Origin: Saccopteryx bilineata
Taxonomy: Eukaryota > Chordata > Mammalia > Chiroptera > Emballonuridae
Assembly: GCF_036850765.1 (NCBI RefSeq)
Contig: NC_089493.1
Location: 123,448,239 to 123,512,238, forward strand
DNA length: 64,000 bases
Direction of reading: 5' to 3'
Within the stretch, counting starts at the first letter, position 1; every line of letters starts with the position of its first letter. The position numbers and the translations under genes are program-made. This document shows, piece by piece, positions 10,956-22,085 of the stretch. Below the pieces are notes generated by a model that saw nothing but the letters and a program-made list of their open reading frames with translations, did no database searches and was not told where the DNA came from.

Positions 10956-11379
10956 TTTCACCCCTTTATTTTTTTTTTTTCCATTTTTCTGAAGCTGGAA
11001 ACAGGGAGAGACAGTCAGACAGACTCCCGCATGCGCCCGACCGGGATCCACCCAGCATGCCCACCAGGGGCGACGCTCTGCCCACCAGGGTGCGATGCTC
11101 TGCCCATCCTGGGCATCGCCATGTTGCGACCAGAGCCACTTTAGCGCCTGGGGCATAGGCCACAGAGCCATCCCCAGCGCCCGGGCCATCTTTGCTCCAA
11201 TGGAGCCTTGGCTGCGGGAGGGGAAGAGAGAGACAGAGAGGGAAAGCGCGGTGGAGGGGTGGAGAAGCAAATGGGTGCTTCTCCTGTGTGCCCTGGCCGG
11301 GAATCGAACCCGGGTCCTCCGCACGCTAGGCCGACGCTCTACCGCTGAGCCAACCGGCCAGGGCCATTTCACCCCTTTA
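10954..11379 (-). mobile_element. tRNA-derived SINE inside ERV-B, with target duplications
   Basis: The body (10969-11364) lies on the minus strand with the tRNA-like head at the right: A-box near 11335-11355 and B-box GGTTCGATTCC near 11300-11312, ending in a T-run on the plus strand. An exact 15-bp duplication, catttcacccctttа-type (plain bases 'catttcaccccttta'), lies at 10954-10968 and 11365-11379. It therefore inserted after ERV-B. Both Pol III boxes look intact. Confidence 0.92.
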
Positions 11380-11519
11380 GGGTTGCTTGCCTCACAATCT
11401 ACATGATGGGTTTCTTCTGCAATGGTCCCTGTGTGAGGAGTGAGGTATATTACAAAAACAGAAACAGTACAGTCTACTACAGCAACAGAATTATAAACAC
11501 AGCTATGAGCAAAATGATA

Positions 11520-11960
11520 GAGTGGTCAGCGGCACCAAGAGAGGCAAATCTTTCCCTCTGGCAGAACACAGGCCAGAGTTCTGTCTGCAGACAGCACAGT
11601 AGCTGGTACTAGAGGCTGCTCTGGGTGGGCAAACCAAACTTTATTGTCCTGCACACCAGGATCTGCTGGTTCTGTGTGCAGCAAGATGGGAGAACTCGTT
11701 ATAGGCCATAAAGAAATTATGAGGGTGCTCTTCATAATGCTGTCCCCCTGAGCACTCAAGGGATAATACTCTTCTACCTTAGGTGGCCAGGTGCTGGTTG
11801 CCCAGGGAGTTAACTGGAGGTCCACCTCTAGCCCCAACTCCACAGTGCCAACAAGGCCACCCATCATAGGTGGGGGGGTGAGTACAGTCCAGGACCATGT
11901 CCATTGAAGCCATCGGCCTTTAGGGAAGGCTGTTGGGGCAGGCAAAAGTACATCACCCTG
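11520..11960 (-). pseudogene. ERV-B pol-end/env-leader remnant
   Basis: A 160-codon open frame (11526-12008) follows integrase. Parts of it match ERV-A at about 2070-2350: both contain a CxLPEG block, and a VGLEKGLTLAPW-like stretch in ERV-A aligns with ELGLEVDLQLTPW here. Only the start of env seems present; the rest up to the 3' LTR has been lost. No CX6CC motif was found in ERV-B. It is not an intact gene. Confidence 0.5.
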
Positions 11961-14640
11961 CTGTCTAAAGCCTGGCCTGAGCAAAGCGCCCTTGGTGCGT
12001 ATCTGCAACTATATGGGGGCAGCTGCCCAGTGCAGGAGGGCTTCCACTGGAGCTGGGCTTCCCTGTCGAGGTCTCTCATTCAAAATCTAGAGTACTGTCC
12101 ACAAGCAGTGTGTCCATCCAGTAAGGGAGCTGGTGCCCCCCTCCTGTCACAGTCCCTGCTTTAAGAGTCCATTATACCACTCAGTGATACCAGCAGCCTG
12201 GGGGTGGTAGGGAACATGGTACTTCCAGTCCACCCCTAGGTCTTGAGCCCATTGCCTCATCATAGAACCCACGAAATGGGTACCATTGTCACTTTCAAGG
12301 ACCAGCAGCTGCTCATACACAGCACACAGGTGGTCCAGAGCCTATATGACTGCCCTCTGGTCAGGGTTACGAGCAAGGTAAGCAGCAAGCAGACTGGTGG
12401 CAGTATCTACACATGTGACAGCATACTGGCACCATCTGACTTTGGTAAGGGTCCAATTATGTCTGCCATCATGTCAGTGGAATATGACCCCTCTGAATCT
12501 GTCCAGGTGACACCAGTGGTCTCTGAGGGTGCTCCTTGGAACATACTGCACATTGCTCACAGGCTGCAAGTACCTCTGCATAGGACACAGGCAAGTTCCA
12601 TGCCTTAATCGTAGTCTACATAGTAGTTTTTGGTCCCATTTGGAGCCGACACTGGTGGAGTCACTGTGCCTCATCACTTGCAGGCGCAGTCTCCAACCAT
12701 CACACACTTGCCAAGGTGTCTGCCTCATCATTCCCAGGATGGGCTAGAGGGGCATGCCCTGTGACATGGAATACTATCATCTGCTTCTGGTGTCCTATTT
12801 CCCATAAGTCCTGCCACATGGCCTGACCCCATAGCAGATGGTGCATTATCATCCATTGGTTAATGTTCCAAGTAGCAATCCAAAGAGTCAGTCCACGATA
12901 GCTCAGCTGTCAGTATAGATCACCAGAGGAGAAGGTTCATTATGGGCAACTAGCCATACAGCTCTTAATTCCACCCATTGGCTGCTTTGGCCCGTACCTG
13001 TGTCCATCCAAATAGTCTCAGTGGCCGGATGGAAGGCTATGGTCATCCACTTGGCAGGTTGGCCCTGCAGGAACCATCAGTATACCAGGCGTCCTCGGTG
13101 ATGGGCTGACTTCTGGTAGGGACTGACTTCAGTTTCTGCCTCCTGAGCCCCAGCTGCACCTGACTCTAAGGTCACATAGGTGACTGGACCCAAGACTTTC
13201 TGCAATTCTGCTCTCAATGGGCTGGTGCTAGGAGCACAGTGTTGTTGCAAGTATGCACCCCTCCTGGCCAGGGTGGAGGTTTGGGCTGTACCACTGTGAA
13301 GTTTGGTTCACCCATCCTGCAACAGGATATGTGGTCTTGACCACAACTGGAGTTGTGGTCATAATAATCTCAGTGGCTAGAAGGGCAGTATATACAGCTG
13401 CCAACTGTTTCTTCAGTAATAAGTAACAAATTTTAGTGCCTTTTCATAATTGGGACCAAAACCCATAGGTTGCTATAGGTGCTTTGTCTGTTGCCACAAA
13501 CCCCATCTAAACTCCTCAGAGGTCATCAAGCTCACAGGGCCTGGCAAGATCAAACACATTCAAGGCCTGTGCCACCTTGACAGCTCTCTTAGCTGCTGCA
13601 AATACACCATGTGCCTGCTCAGTCCAATCCCAGCAAACTCCCTCCTGAATAAGGTGATATAAGGGACGTAGTAACTGAGCTAATGGGGTATGAATGCTCA
13701 CCAAGACCCCAACAGACCTAGGAATTCCTGTAACTGCTTTACCGTAGTGGGCAGAAGGTATGCTTGGATCTTATCTATAACTGTGTCAGGGATAACCTTT
13801 GTCTTACCCGACAAGACAACCCCCAAGAACTTAACAGATAACCCAGGTCCTTGTAATTTGCCCTCATTGAGCATCCAGCCACCACTTTCAAATGGGACAG
13901 CAGGGTAGGGACTGCCTACTCCAATTCTGGAGGAGAGTCACTAGTTAGCATAATGTCATCAATATAACGATACATACAAATTGCCTCTGGCTGTTTCCAT
14001 TTAGCCAGGTCAGCAGCCACCAGCCCATGACACAAGGTGGGGCTATGCAAATAGCCCTGTGGTGAAACTGTAAAGATCCATTGTCTCTCTTCCCAAATGA
14101 AGGCAAATTGGTCTTGACTCTCTGCAGCTATATCAATAGAGAAAAAGGCGTTAGCCAAATCTGCCACAAAGTGGTATGTCCTCAACTCATGGCTTAACTG
14201 ATCCATCAGGTTAGCTCTCGAGGATACAGCAGCATGCAAAGGAGGCACAACTTTATTAAGTTCTCTGTAATCCACTGTCATTCACCAGGTTCTGTCTGAT
14301 TTATGCACAGGCCACAGTGGGGAATTATAAGGGCTGTGTGCTGGCCAGATGATCCCCATCTTTTCTAGTTTGAGGATTGTCCCAGTGATTTCTTCATAGC
14401 TGCCTGGCAGGCAGTACTGCTTCATGCTAGTCACATGCTGGGGAATGGGTAATTGTAAGGGGGATGTGCTGCATGTCCCCACAACACTGCCTTCATGACC
14501 CAGACCCACAGGTGAAACTTCCTGGCTGTAGTTTCCAACCACAGTCCTTGTAAAACATCTACCCCACAATATATTTAGGAATAAGGGATACACATACCTT
14601 ATATGGCTTAGGAGGCAGTCTTCCTATCCCCAATGGAATA
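11960..14640 (-). pseudogene. ERV-B pol remnant (RT, RNase H, integrase)
   Basis: The RT active site Tyr-Ile-Asp-Asp is encoded at 13955-13966, inside the best-preserved frame (13916-14281, 121 codons), which also holds VDYRELNKV and the SPQGYLHSPTLCHG block. RNase H shows IYTDS followed by an in-frame stop near 12905-12930 and GHAPLAHPGNDEAD near 12725-12765. Integrase shows SDNGTHF near 12270-12295 and an AAG-TEWYNG block near 12155-12190, so the second catalytic Asp and the Glu are both retained. Stops and frameshifts separate these blocks, so no functional polymerase is encoded. Confidence 0.9.
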
Positions 14641-14830
14641 GTTATTGGCTTCACTTAAACAGTTTGACCTCCATACCTGCCACTGGGGTCCCAGCAAACT
14701 GTTCTGGATTCCCATAAAGAAGAGAACATTCTACACTTGTATCCACCAAGGCCAATACCCATTGTGCATTAGAAGGGGACCATTGGGTAGCCAGTTCCAT
14801 GTATGACCTCCAGTCCTTGCCCATCCTTCT
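14640..14830 (-). pseudogene. ERV-B protease remnant
   Basis: The aspartic protease active site is encoded at 14735-14743 within VLALVDTSVECSLLYGNP. The expected Asp-Thr-Gly reads Asp-Thr-Ser. The flanking residues parallel the ERV-A protease. It lies between gag and RT. Confidence 0.75.
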
Positions 14831-14999
14831 TAGATGGGACCCTTGGCCTTCCCCCTATTCAAACTGGAACAGCAGGTCTTGAGGTTCTCCTCTCCTTTAG
14901 CGGTCTCCATCATATAGTCTTATAACCATGCTGTCCATGCACCAACGATTTTATTAGTAGCTGCTGGGGCCATTTTTCCCAGTGGCTGGAATCTCTTTA

Positions 15000-16240
15000 C
15001 TGGTTTAAGCTTGCCAAAGCTCCAAAAGAACCTTATTAGGCTTGCCATCCAATTTCTCCCTATCTGCCCCAGCTGCAATTAAATCTACCCACATCTGTGT
15101 TCAGGTAACTTTCAGAGGCCCATTCCTCTTGCTTTGTGATTCCATGCTGCCTCCAGCTCCCCCAAATCTGCTACCATCTGTGTAACCGCATTGATGGGCT
15201 TTCCCACACATAGTGTCCATGGGACCCCAGGTGAAAAGCAACATTCTTCATATCTAGTTCCTGAAGGACCTTTACTAACTCACTGTAGCACTGCCACCAA
15301 TTCACTGCCCCCGGCAATTCTCCAGCATTCTGTCAGACCATACGAATGGCAGCCATCACCTTCATTCTAATAAGGTATGGTCTCCTGGGTTGTCATGGCA
15401 GTTCTGAAGATGCAGCCTCAGGAAGGAGTGTGTGGTAATGGTGGCCAATTTCTCCATCTCTGTTTTGGAGAGCATGGTGCCATCCAACCTTATGTCCCAC
15501 AATCTCATTAGGTAGGCTACCAGGGGCTCCATGGGTTTCTGCCTGAATTGCTCCCCAACTCCATCAGCTCTGCCTGGGTGTAAGGCCAGACCACAGAGTG
15601 CTCCACTATCTGTAGAGGAGGCTATGACTGCCCCTGAGGGACTCTTTGTTTCTGGGATTTTACCTTCTTGGTGGCCACCAGCTGGGCACTGAGTCTGTGG
15701 ACAGCAGTTGCAGCTTGAGCCTCCCCCTCAGAAGAGGAGGAGTCAGAAACTCCTGCTCCCACCAAGTCACAGCCACTCCACTGGCAGGAATGTAACTCCA
15801 CCTTCTGTGCCCACTTCTGTTTCTGTGGATGTCGGCTCTCAGCCTGAAGGTCACTCTTGAGCCCCTGAACCTGACTCTTGAACTCCTGAACCCACAGTTG
15901 TTTCTCCAACAGCTGTTGCTTCCAGAGCAAACAACAACTCACAAACCCGCAATTCTTTCTCCAGAGACTGCCCCAGTTCCAGGCTCCATTGGTGTTCTGC
16001 CTGCACCTCACAATACAACTCTCAAACTGGTCAGCCTCCCTCTCCAGTGCTGGTTCCAGTTCACACCATCACTGGTTCTCAGCCTGCAGTCTGACTTGCA
16101 ATTCTTGGATCTGCAGCTCTTTCTCCAGTGACCGTTACAGCTCATGCTGTTGTTGCCATTCGGTCCACATCTCACCCTGGAGCTTTCAACCTTGGGCTAC
16201 CTCTCACATAGAGCTCTAGGTTTCCTCTTGCAGGGTTGTA
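15000..16240 (-). pseudogene. ERV-B gag remnant with coiled-coil repeats
   Basis: Gag region following the 5' LTR. The N-terminal third (about 16150-15830) encodes Leu/Glu/Gln-rich segments with a recurring SLEKEL block (near 16110-16130 and 15955-15975) and related LLEKQL and LQAE units. These predict a coiled coil, and the DNA itself is visibly repetitive (ctccag, cagctgtt and ttctcc units). The open frame 15622-16011 covers part of it and continues into a Ser/Glu/Ala-rich linker. Capsid-like sequence resembling ERV-A gag lies near 15290-15360. Several stops make it defective. Confidence 0.65.
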
Positions 16241-16378
16241 AAAAACAGCCTATGGCCCCTGAAAGGACAGCCACAGGGAACCATATGCTGGAGAACAGCG
16301 ACCACGCCTCTACTCCACCCTTCAAGGGTGCCAGCAGCTCCATACCCATCTGCTCCGAACCCTACCCACTATGCCAGA

Positions 16379-16750
16379 TGTAATGCTGGTAGCCGAGGCC
16401 AGGTAGGCTCACATTGGATTCAGGCTGACAGTAGAAAAACTGCAGAGTTGGAAAGTATCAGGCCATACCCATTTATTGGAGGCCTGCAAAGACAGGCAAA
16501 CAAATAAACAACAAAAGGGAAAGAGCTAATAAACAAAATAAGATCTGCTATTCACAGTAAGGACAAGGAGCAAGGAAAACTGCACCTCACGGTGGCAGGA
16601 GAGCAATCTCATAGAATTGCCACCCAGGGGAAGCACCTATAGCCTAATATAGACTATGCACATGTGCCTCTGCCATATGCTCATGCAATAATCAAGCAAA
16701 GTATTTGCAGCTGCTAAACCTGCAAGCAAGCCTAACACAGCTGCCCTACA
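16379..16750 (-). repeat. ERV-B 5' LTR
   Basis: 372 bp. On the minus strand it begins TGTAGGGCAGCTGTGTTAGG and ends ACCAGCATTACA. An AATAAA motif is present (caataaatgggtatgg). Immediately inside, the minus strand reads TCTGGCATAGTGGGTAGGGT, a possible primer-binding site whose tRNA I could not assign. Confidence 0.9.
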
Positions 16751-18719
16751 CGGTCTTTGCCAAGACAAGACCTTTTACACAGCTTTTCAAAAAAATATGA
16801 GATGAAAAAATGAATCCTTCAAGAATGGATTAGTGACTCTAGAGTAATCAGGAGGAGAAGTGTACTATTAAGTAAGTTGGCAGTTAATTAGCTTCAGTAT
16901 CTGCCTAATTCCCCTCACCAAAAACTATCAAATGAGGTCTAAAGAAGGTAAGAATTTGCATGATTTCCCAGGACTCCCTCACTCAAGAGGCAACCTTACT
17001 TCACAAAAGGTAAATGCTCTTTATAATAATAAATTTTAAAATATTAATTTTTTATCTCTGTTTTGTGCAAATAATCTATTCGGTGGAATTTCACATTTGG
17101 TTGCTACAACATTATTATCATCAGTATTCAACTGTTCATTTCCAAAACTACTTTTTTGCTGGAATGATACATTAATTTACTTAAAGCTATGCACAAAAAT
17201 ATAAGCATCTTTATTCTTAAATTTTCTTTAGCAACAACAATAAGAAAAGGTAAGACTATACTACTTTAAAAGCCAGGCACGCAGTTTTTTCTCTGCAGGT
17301 GGCAGTACCTTGAAGTAAGCAGGATAACACATCACCCTGCATCTTGCATATAAAATGTCAGTCTCAAAGATTTATTTTTTGATAACACAACAGGTAATTT
17401 GTAAACCAGATTTTCTCTTCACCTTATCCAAATAGGAAGATTAGAAATAAGCATCAGATGCTTTGATGCTGAGACTATTCAGTCTTCACCAGGAGGCAAA
17501 GGGGAAAAGGGCTAGTGGTCTGTAATTCTCTTCACTATAATTATAGTTCATTGCCTGCAGTTTCTCCAGTAATTAAAAGCACAATGTCAGTATTAAGCAA
17601 AAGCTATGAGAAAATGTCACAGTCCCTTACCAAAGAAGCATCAAATTAGAGTAAGAAAGTCTGTCAAAATTTGCTCCCTGAGTGAATATCAGAATATTTG
17701 GAGAACTATAGGCACTGCTAAAGTTATAAAATGAAATTTTCCATGCCAAGATTGTCAAATTTTGTTCATTTTAGGTCAAATAAAAATATAAAAAAGACTT
17801 TGTCAGGCACATCTCCAGTGGTTAATAGTTTAATATTTGTTGAGAAAATAAGTCAAGAGCATAAAAATATTGCAGCCTGAGTCAGATTGGGATGCTCTCC
17901 AAAGTATATATAATACTTCCAAAAACTTGGAATTGAATCTTTTTACAAGTTAATACAAGCACTTTTTTTCTTTGAGACTATATTTTACTCATTATTACTT
18001 TAACTTGGAATTTCTATCAATGTAGATGGATTTTAGAACTCTCAGGGCAGAGACAACCATAATCCTTTCTTAATAGCAGCAGAAGTTTGACAAACAAAAA
18101 TATTCAGAAGAGATGCACTAGTCAGAGGAAATGTTAGACATGCAAAAGACTGCAGGTACAAAACTAAAGCATTTCCCACAGAAAACACTGAGTTAACAGT
18201 GAAGCAATATCTATAATAATGAAAATTACCTGCTTCCTAAAAATCAAGTGTCACTTCACCAAATATCCTGCAAGAAATACACTCTTTATCCTAGCCATTC
18301 TCCCTGCTTAGATTGGCATCTCACTGAATTTAACAGTAAATGACTAATCTGTCTATCTCCTTGGACAATTAAAGTGATTTTTTTTGTCAACCGACTTTTC
18401 TAAACCATGTTTCCCATTGAATTCAGTTGGTTTAACCTCATTTTAACCAGCGTTATCCAACATGGTAGACAGGTAAATGCTCAGGTTAGATTTTTAATAA
18501 TTTTTCTTTATTTAAAATGGTTGCGTTTTGACTTAAATTGTACACAAAGCAATTAGGTTTAGGCTTTAATTAAGTTTCTAAGATACAATACAAGAATTTA
18601 TTATATTAAATGCTCTCCTCTTACTTTTTAAATTTTACTTAGAAAATTAAATTTAATGGGATGATATTGATCAATAAGAGTATATGAATTTCAGGTAAAT
18701 AAATATCTCTATAGCATTT
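16751..18719. other. Anonymous AT-rich sequence
   Basis: No gene, RNA or repeat recognised over about 2 kb. Long open frames are absent. Confidence 0.5.
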
Positions 18720-19006
18720 GAACTGTTGATGGAGTTATACGTCCATCACCTAAAGTCAAATCATTTTTCATCACTATATATTTCCTCCTCTTTACTCTGC
18801 TCTCCATCACATGCCTTATCCCAAACCTCGTCCCCTGGTAACCACTTCACTATGTGCATGAATCTCAGTTTTATATCCCACCTATGTGTAAAATCATATA
18901 GTTCTTAGCTTTTTCTAATTTATTTATTTTATTTAGCATAATGTTCTAAATGTCTACCCATGTTGTCATAAATGGCAATATGTCATCATTTCTTATGGCT
19001 GAATAG

Positions 19007-19060
<54 letters not shown>

Positions 19061-19255
19061 CACATCTTTTTTACCCAATCCTCTATTAAAAGACACTGGT
19101 TTCTTTTCCATGTCTTGGCCATTGTGAATAATTCTGTGATGAACATAGGGGTGCATGTGTCTTTGCCTATTGATATTTTCAAGGTTTGGGGTAGATATCC
19201 AGAAGAAGGATTACTGGGTCAGATGGTACTTCTATTCTTAATTTTATTTTATTTT
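18720..19255 (-). mobile_element. L1 3'-end fragment (ORF2 end and 3' UTR)
   Basis: Minus-strand L1 sequence homologous to 35560-35900 and 38820-39160: the ORF2 C-terminal stretch with tcatttcttatggctgaatagtag and gggtgcatgtgtctttgcctattga. A (TG)n microsatellite (about 19009-19060) has expanded inside it. It joins directly to L1 5' UTR-like sequence at about 19256, so most of both ORFs is missing. Confidence 0.78.
19009..19060 (+). repeat. (TG)n microsatellite
   Basis: About 20 consecutive GT units followed by a short (AT)n, within the L1 tail. Confidence 0.97.
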
Positions 19256-20895
19256 TTAGGTAAGAGGATGGGAGATAGTGAGGCAGACTCCTTCCCCCAG
19301 ATGTAAGCTAAGCTCCTCATCTGGTCCCAACAATAGGTTCCAAGGAACTCACACTTTGAATGTCTGAGATATAAGCCTCTCTCCCTTTCCTCTGTGGAAC
19401 TTAGCCCAGCAGGGCAGGGTGTCCAGGACTTGATCTGGCTGACTCTGAGACTATGTTGTTCAATGCATGTAAGATGCTGTGCAAGTGCTGACCACAGAAA
19501 GCAGAATTTGCCTCAGCTGGGTTTGGTGCCCACTGATCTCTTCCTTTGGATGTGCTGTCAGTAATGTTTGCTGGGTCCTTCTCTGATATTGTCTATAGCT
19601 GGCCACTGGATGTGTTGGTGCTGGGCCTCTGTGAGGGAATCTAGTGCAGACCAGTGTAAGACACTGCTTGTGACTGGCCCTCAGCAAACTTTATAGAGCT
19701 ATAAGCAATCCAGAGTTTGTGGATAACTCTGCTGGGCTTAGTTGCACACGGCAGGGCCAAGATGTACACCTTGGCTGGCTTTTACCAGCACAGGGCCTGG
19801 GGGTAAGTCAGCAAAAGACCCAAGATTCCCGGAGACCTATCTATTGCTGCCTCTGTCTGCTGGCTGCTTGGAACTAATCAGGCATCAGGAAAGGTAGTAA
19901 GTGGGGGTCTCATCCTAGGGTACTAGATGTTGGTCTGTTCTGAGTTTTTCAACTAACCTCAGAAGTGTGTAGCCAATAGAGGTCCAGGTGGTGTGGCCTC
20001 TGAAACTCAGAGATTTGGTGTGTCCACAGTCCAGACAGTTCCTACTGAATCTCCCGTGAGGCAGAAGCACCAGTCATATTCTCAAGAAACTGGGGAGAAT
20101 CTCCGACCTCAACATCAGATAACTAAATCACTGTCACACCATAAATCTATTCAGTCCTCTGCTTCCTGGCCAAGGCTGCTTACTTCTCAGCTGGGCTCGA
20201 TCTCCATAGGATGGGCAAGATATATTCCTGATGGTGGGGCAGTTGCTTTCCCCCAGGCTGATGCTACATGGAGGGGACTGATGCACCAAAGAAAGATAGT
20301 GACAGCATTAGAGAATAATTCAGTGCTGTGGGTCCCATGGCTGTCTCCTGCCACGTCTCTCCCAAGCCAGCAATTTCACACTCTCCTTATACAACTCCAG
20401 TCCTCACAGACCTCCCTCTGCCAGACCCTAAGGTAAATGGCTGTTAACAAAATTTTCTGTGTTCACCCTTTAAGAGGGTGTCTGCATCTCTGAGAGCTCC
20501 TGTTTCTCTCTTGCAGACAAAAACCTCGCCTCTTTTCAACACCAGATGCTATGTGAGCACATTTTCTTGGCTGTGGTGCTTTAGGCTGGGGCACATGGCC
20601 TGAGGTTTAGTACCCACACCTCTGAGGGAGAACATCTCCACAGCTGAGATGTCACTCTGGACCATCAGCCACCATTCGCTCCTGGGAGTGGGGCAGCCGT
20701 TTCTGCATCTCCATCCTTCCTACCAGTCTTTATGAAGCTTTTTCTGTGAACCTTTAGTTATAGACTCCTCTTCATGTAGTCCTCAGTTGGTTTTTCAGGA
20801 TGGTTATTCTTATATTTAGTTATAAGTCCCATTTGGTCCTGGGAGGAGGTGAATGAAATGTCTGTCTACCTACTCCATTATCATCTTGGGTTTCA
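19256..20895 (-). mobile_element. L1 5' UTR-like segment
   Basis: The right part (about 20640-20895) aligns by eye with the 5' end of L1-C (53150-53375): 'tcctaccagtctt', 'gggaggaggtgaatgaaatgtctgtctacctactcc' and 'atcatcttgggt' match 'tcctaccagtctt', 'gggaggtagatgttagtacgtctgcctactcc' and 'gccatcttatct'. It is more GC-rich than the surroundings and has no ORF. Together with 18720-19255 it makes an L1 that kept both ends but lost the coding middle. Confidence 0.65.
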
Positions 20896-22063
20896 ATCAT
20901 ATAGTTTTTGACATAGCAATTGAAATAGACTACAAACCAGTTTAACAAATTTGTAAAGTGCTTTTTGTTTGTTTTTAAGAAAAAGAGCTACAGGGTTGCA
21001 AAAATAGGTTTATAGTTGTTTATGTGGAAAATAATACAATTTATAAATAATAACAAGAATAAACTCTGTTTCAAGTATTCAAAACTTTAAACCTAATTTT
21101 GCCACATCTTCTATTTGTATTCAAAAAAATAACATGGAAAGCTTTTTTATTCTCTATAACAATAAGAATATTTTAATTCCATTTCAAAAGGAGATTTCTC
21201 ATAGTTTACCAACCTCAAAGCACTATATATTGGCTTTTCTCAAAACAAACAAACAAACATTTTATTTGATGTTTGAAGGTCCTTATATTCACATTTGTGC
21301 CTTCAGAGATAAATTTATTAACTACATTTACTGGGAAAACAGTCCTTCCACATAGGGAATATAAATGTTATGCTAAAATTTTTAACATACATTTTTTTCT
21401 CTAAGGAATTTTGGTACCAAAGTTATTCTTTATGTTATTGACTAAAGTGGACAAGCTTTTAAAATAAAGTTTCCAAATATCCCTTACTTAAAAGACATTT
21501 TGATACAGTAGAAATATAAACCTTAAACAAAGAATTGCAATACCCCAAATTGTACCTAACACTGGAAAAAAACTACTAGGCATTCCCATATGATGATGTA
21601 TATAGTCTTTCTACTTGGTATGCATTGCTCCATAGAGGCATCTTAAAACTGAAAGTCTCAATAGTGCAATGGTAGCCATTTTGTAGCATATTTTTGAAAC
21701 ATTGGAAATGAACAAGAATATTACATGCAAGTCAGAGCATAACATAGTAATAATAAAAACATTTAACATAATAAAACATCAGACATTTATGCTTCTGGCA
21801 ATTTCTCAAAAATTTTTCCTGAAAGAAGGCTCAAATACAGTATTTTTCAGCTTAAAAAATTACATACTTGAAAACACCAAGTTTTTTTTAGAAACCAAAA
21901 TGTCAATTTACCAATAATGAAAGATACTGAATTGTCAAAATATTTCTTTCCACATCTGAATTAAAAGTTCCTCAAACTTGGAAATAAGCTCCTTGGATTT
22001 TGTATGAGGGGGTACAGAAAAGGAAGCAAAGTATAAAAGTTCATCACTTCTTCTGAGAAATAC

Positions 22064-22085
22064 ACACACACACACACACACACAC
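22064..22085 (+). repeat. (CA)n microsatellite
   Basis: About 11 CA units. Confidence 0.95.

Larger units (their letters stand above)
10583..16750 (-). mobile_element. ERV-B: decayed provirus with two LTRs
   Basis: Direct-repeat LTRs at 10583-10955 and 16379-16750 enclose minus-strand gag (about 16240-15000), protease (near 14735), pol (about 14640-11950) and a short env-leader remnant (about 11960-11520). Most of env is missing. A SINE (10969-11364) sits just inside the 3' LTR. Its pol resembles that of ERV-A, but its LTRs are a different family. The flanking bases (gtgtc and cggtc) do not form a clear duplication. Defective in every gene. Confidence 0.9.

Noticed and set aside
10954..11379. 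A functional tRNA gene from the A- and B-box sequences
   Set aside because: The boxes belong to SINE heads with SINE bodies, A-rich tails and target duplications; no cloverleaf with an acceptor stem end follows.
10893..11406. 159- and 103-codon frames
   Set aside because: They lie across the SINE at 10969-11364; similar frames recur at 55036-55472 and 62786-63226 wherever this SINE type occurs.
19993..20436. 147-codon plus-strand frame
   Set aside because: It lies in L1 5' UTR-like sequence, composition is low-information Ser/Gln-rich, and no family signature is visible.
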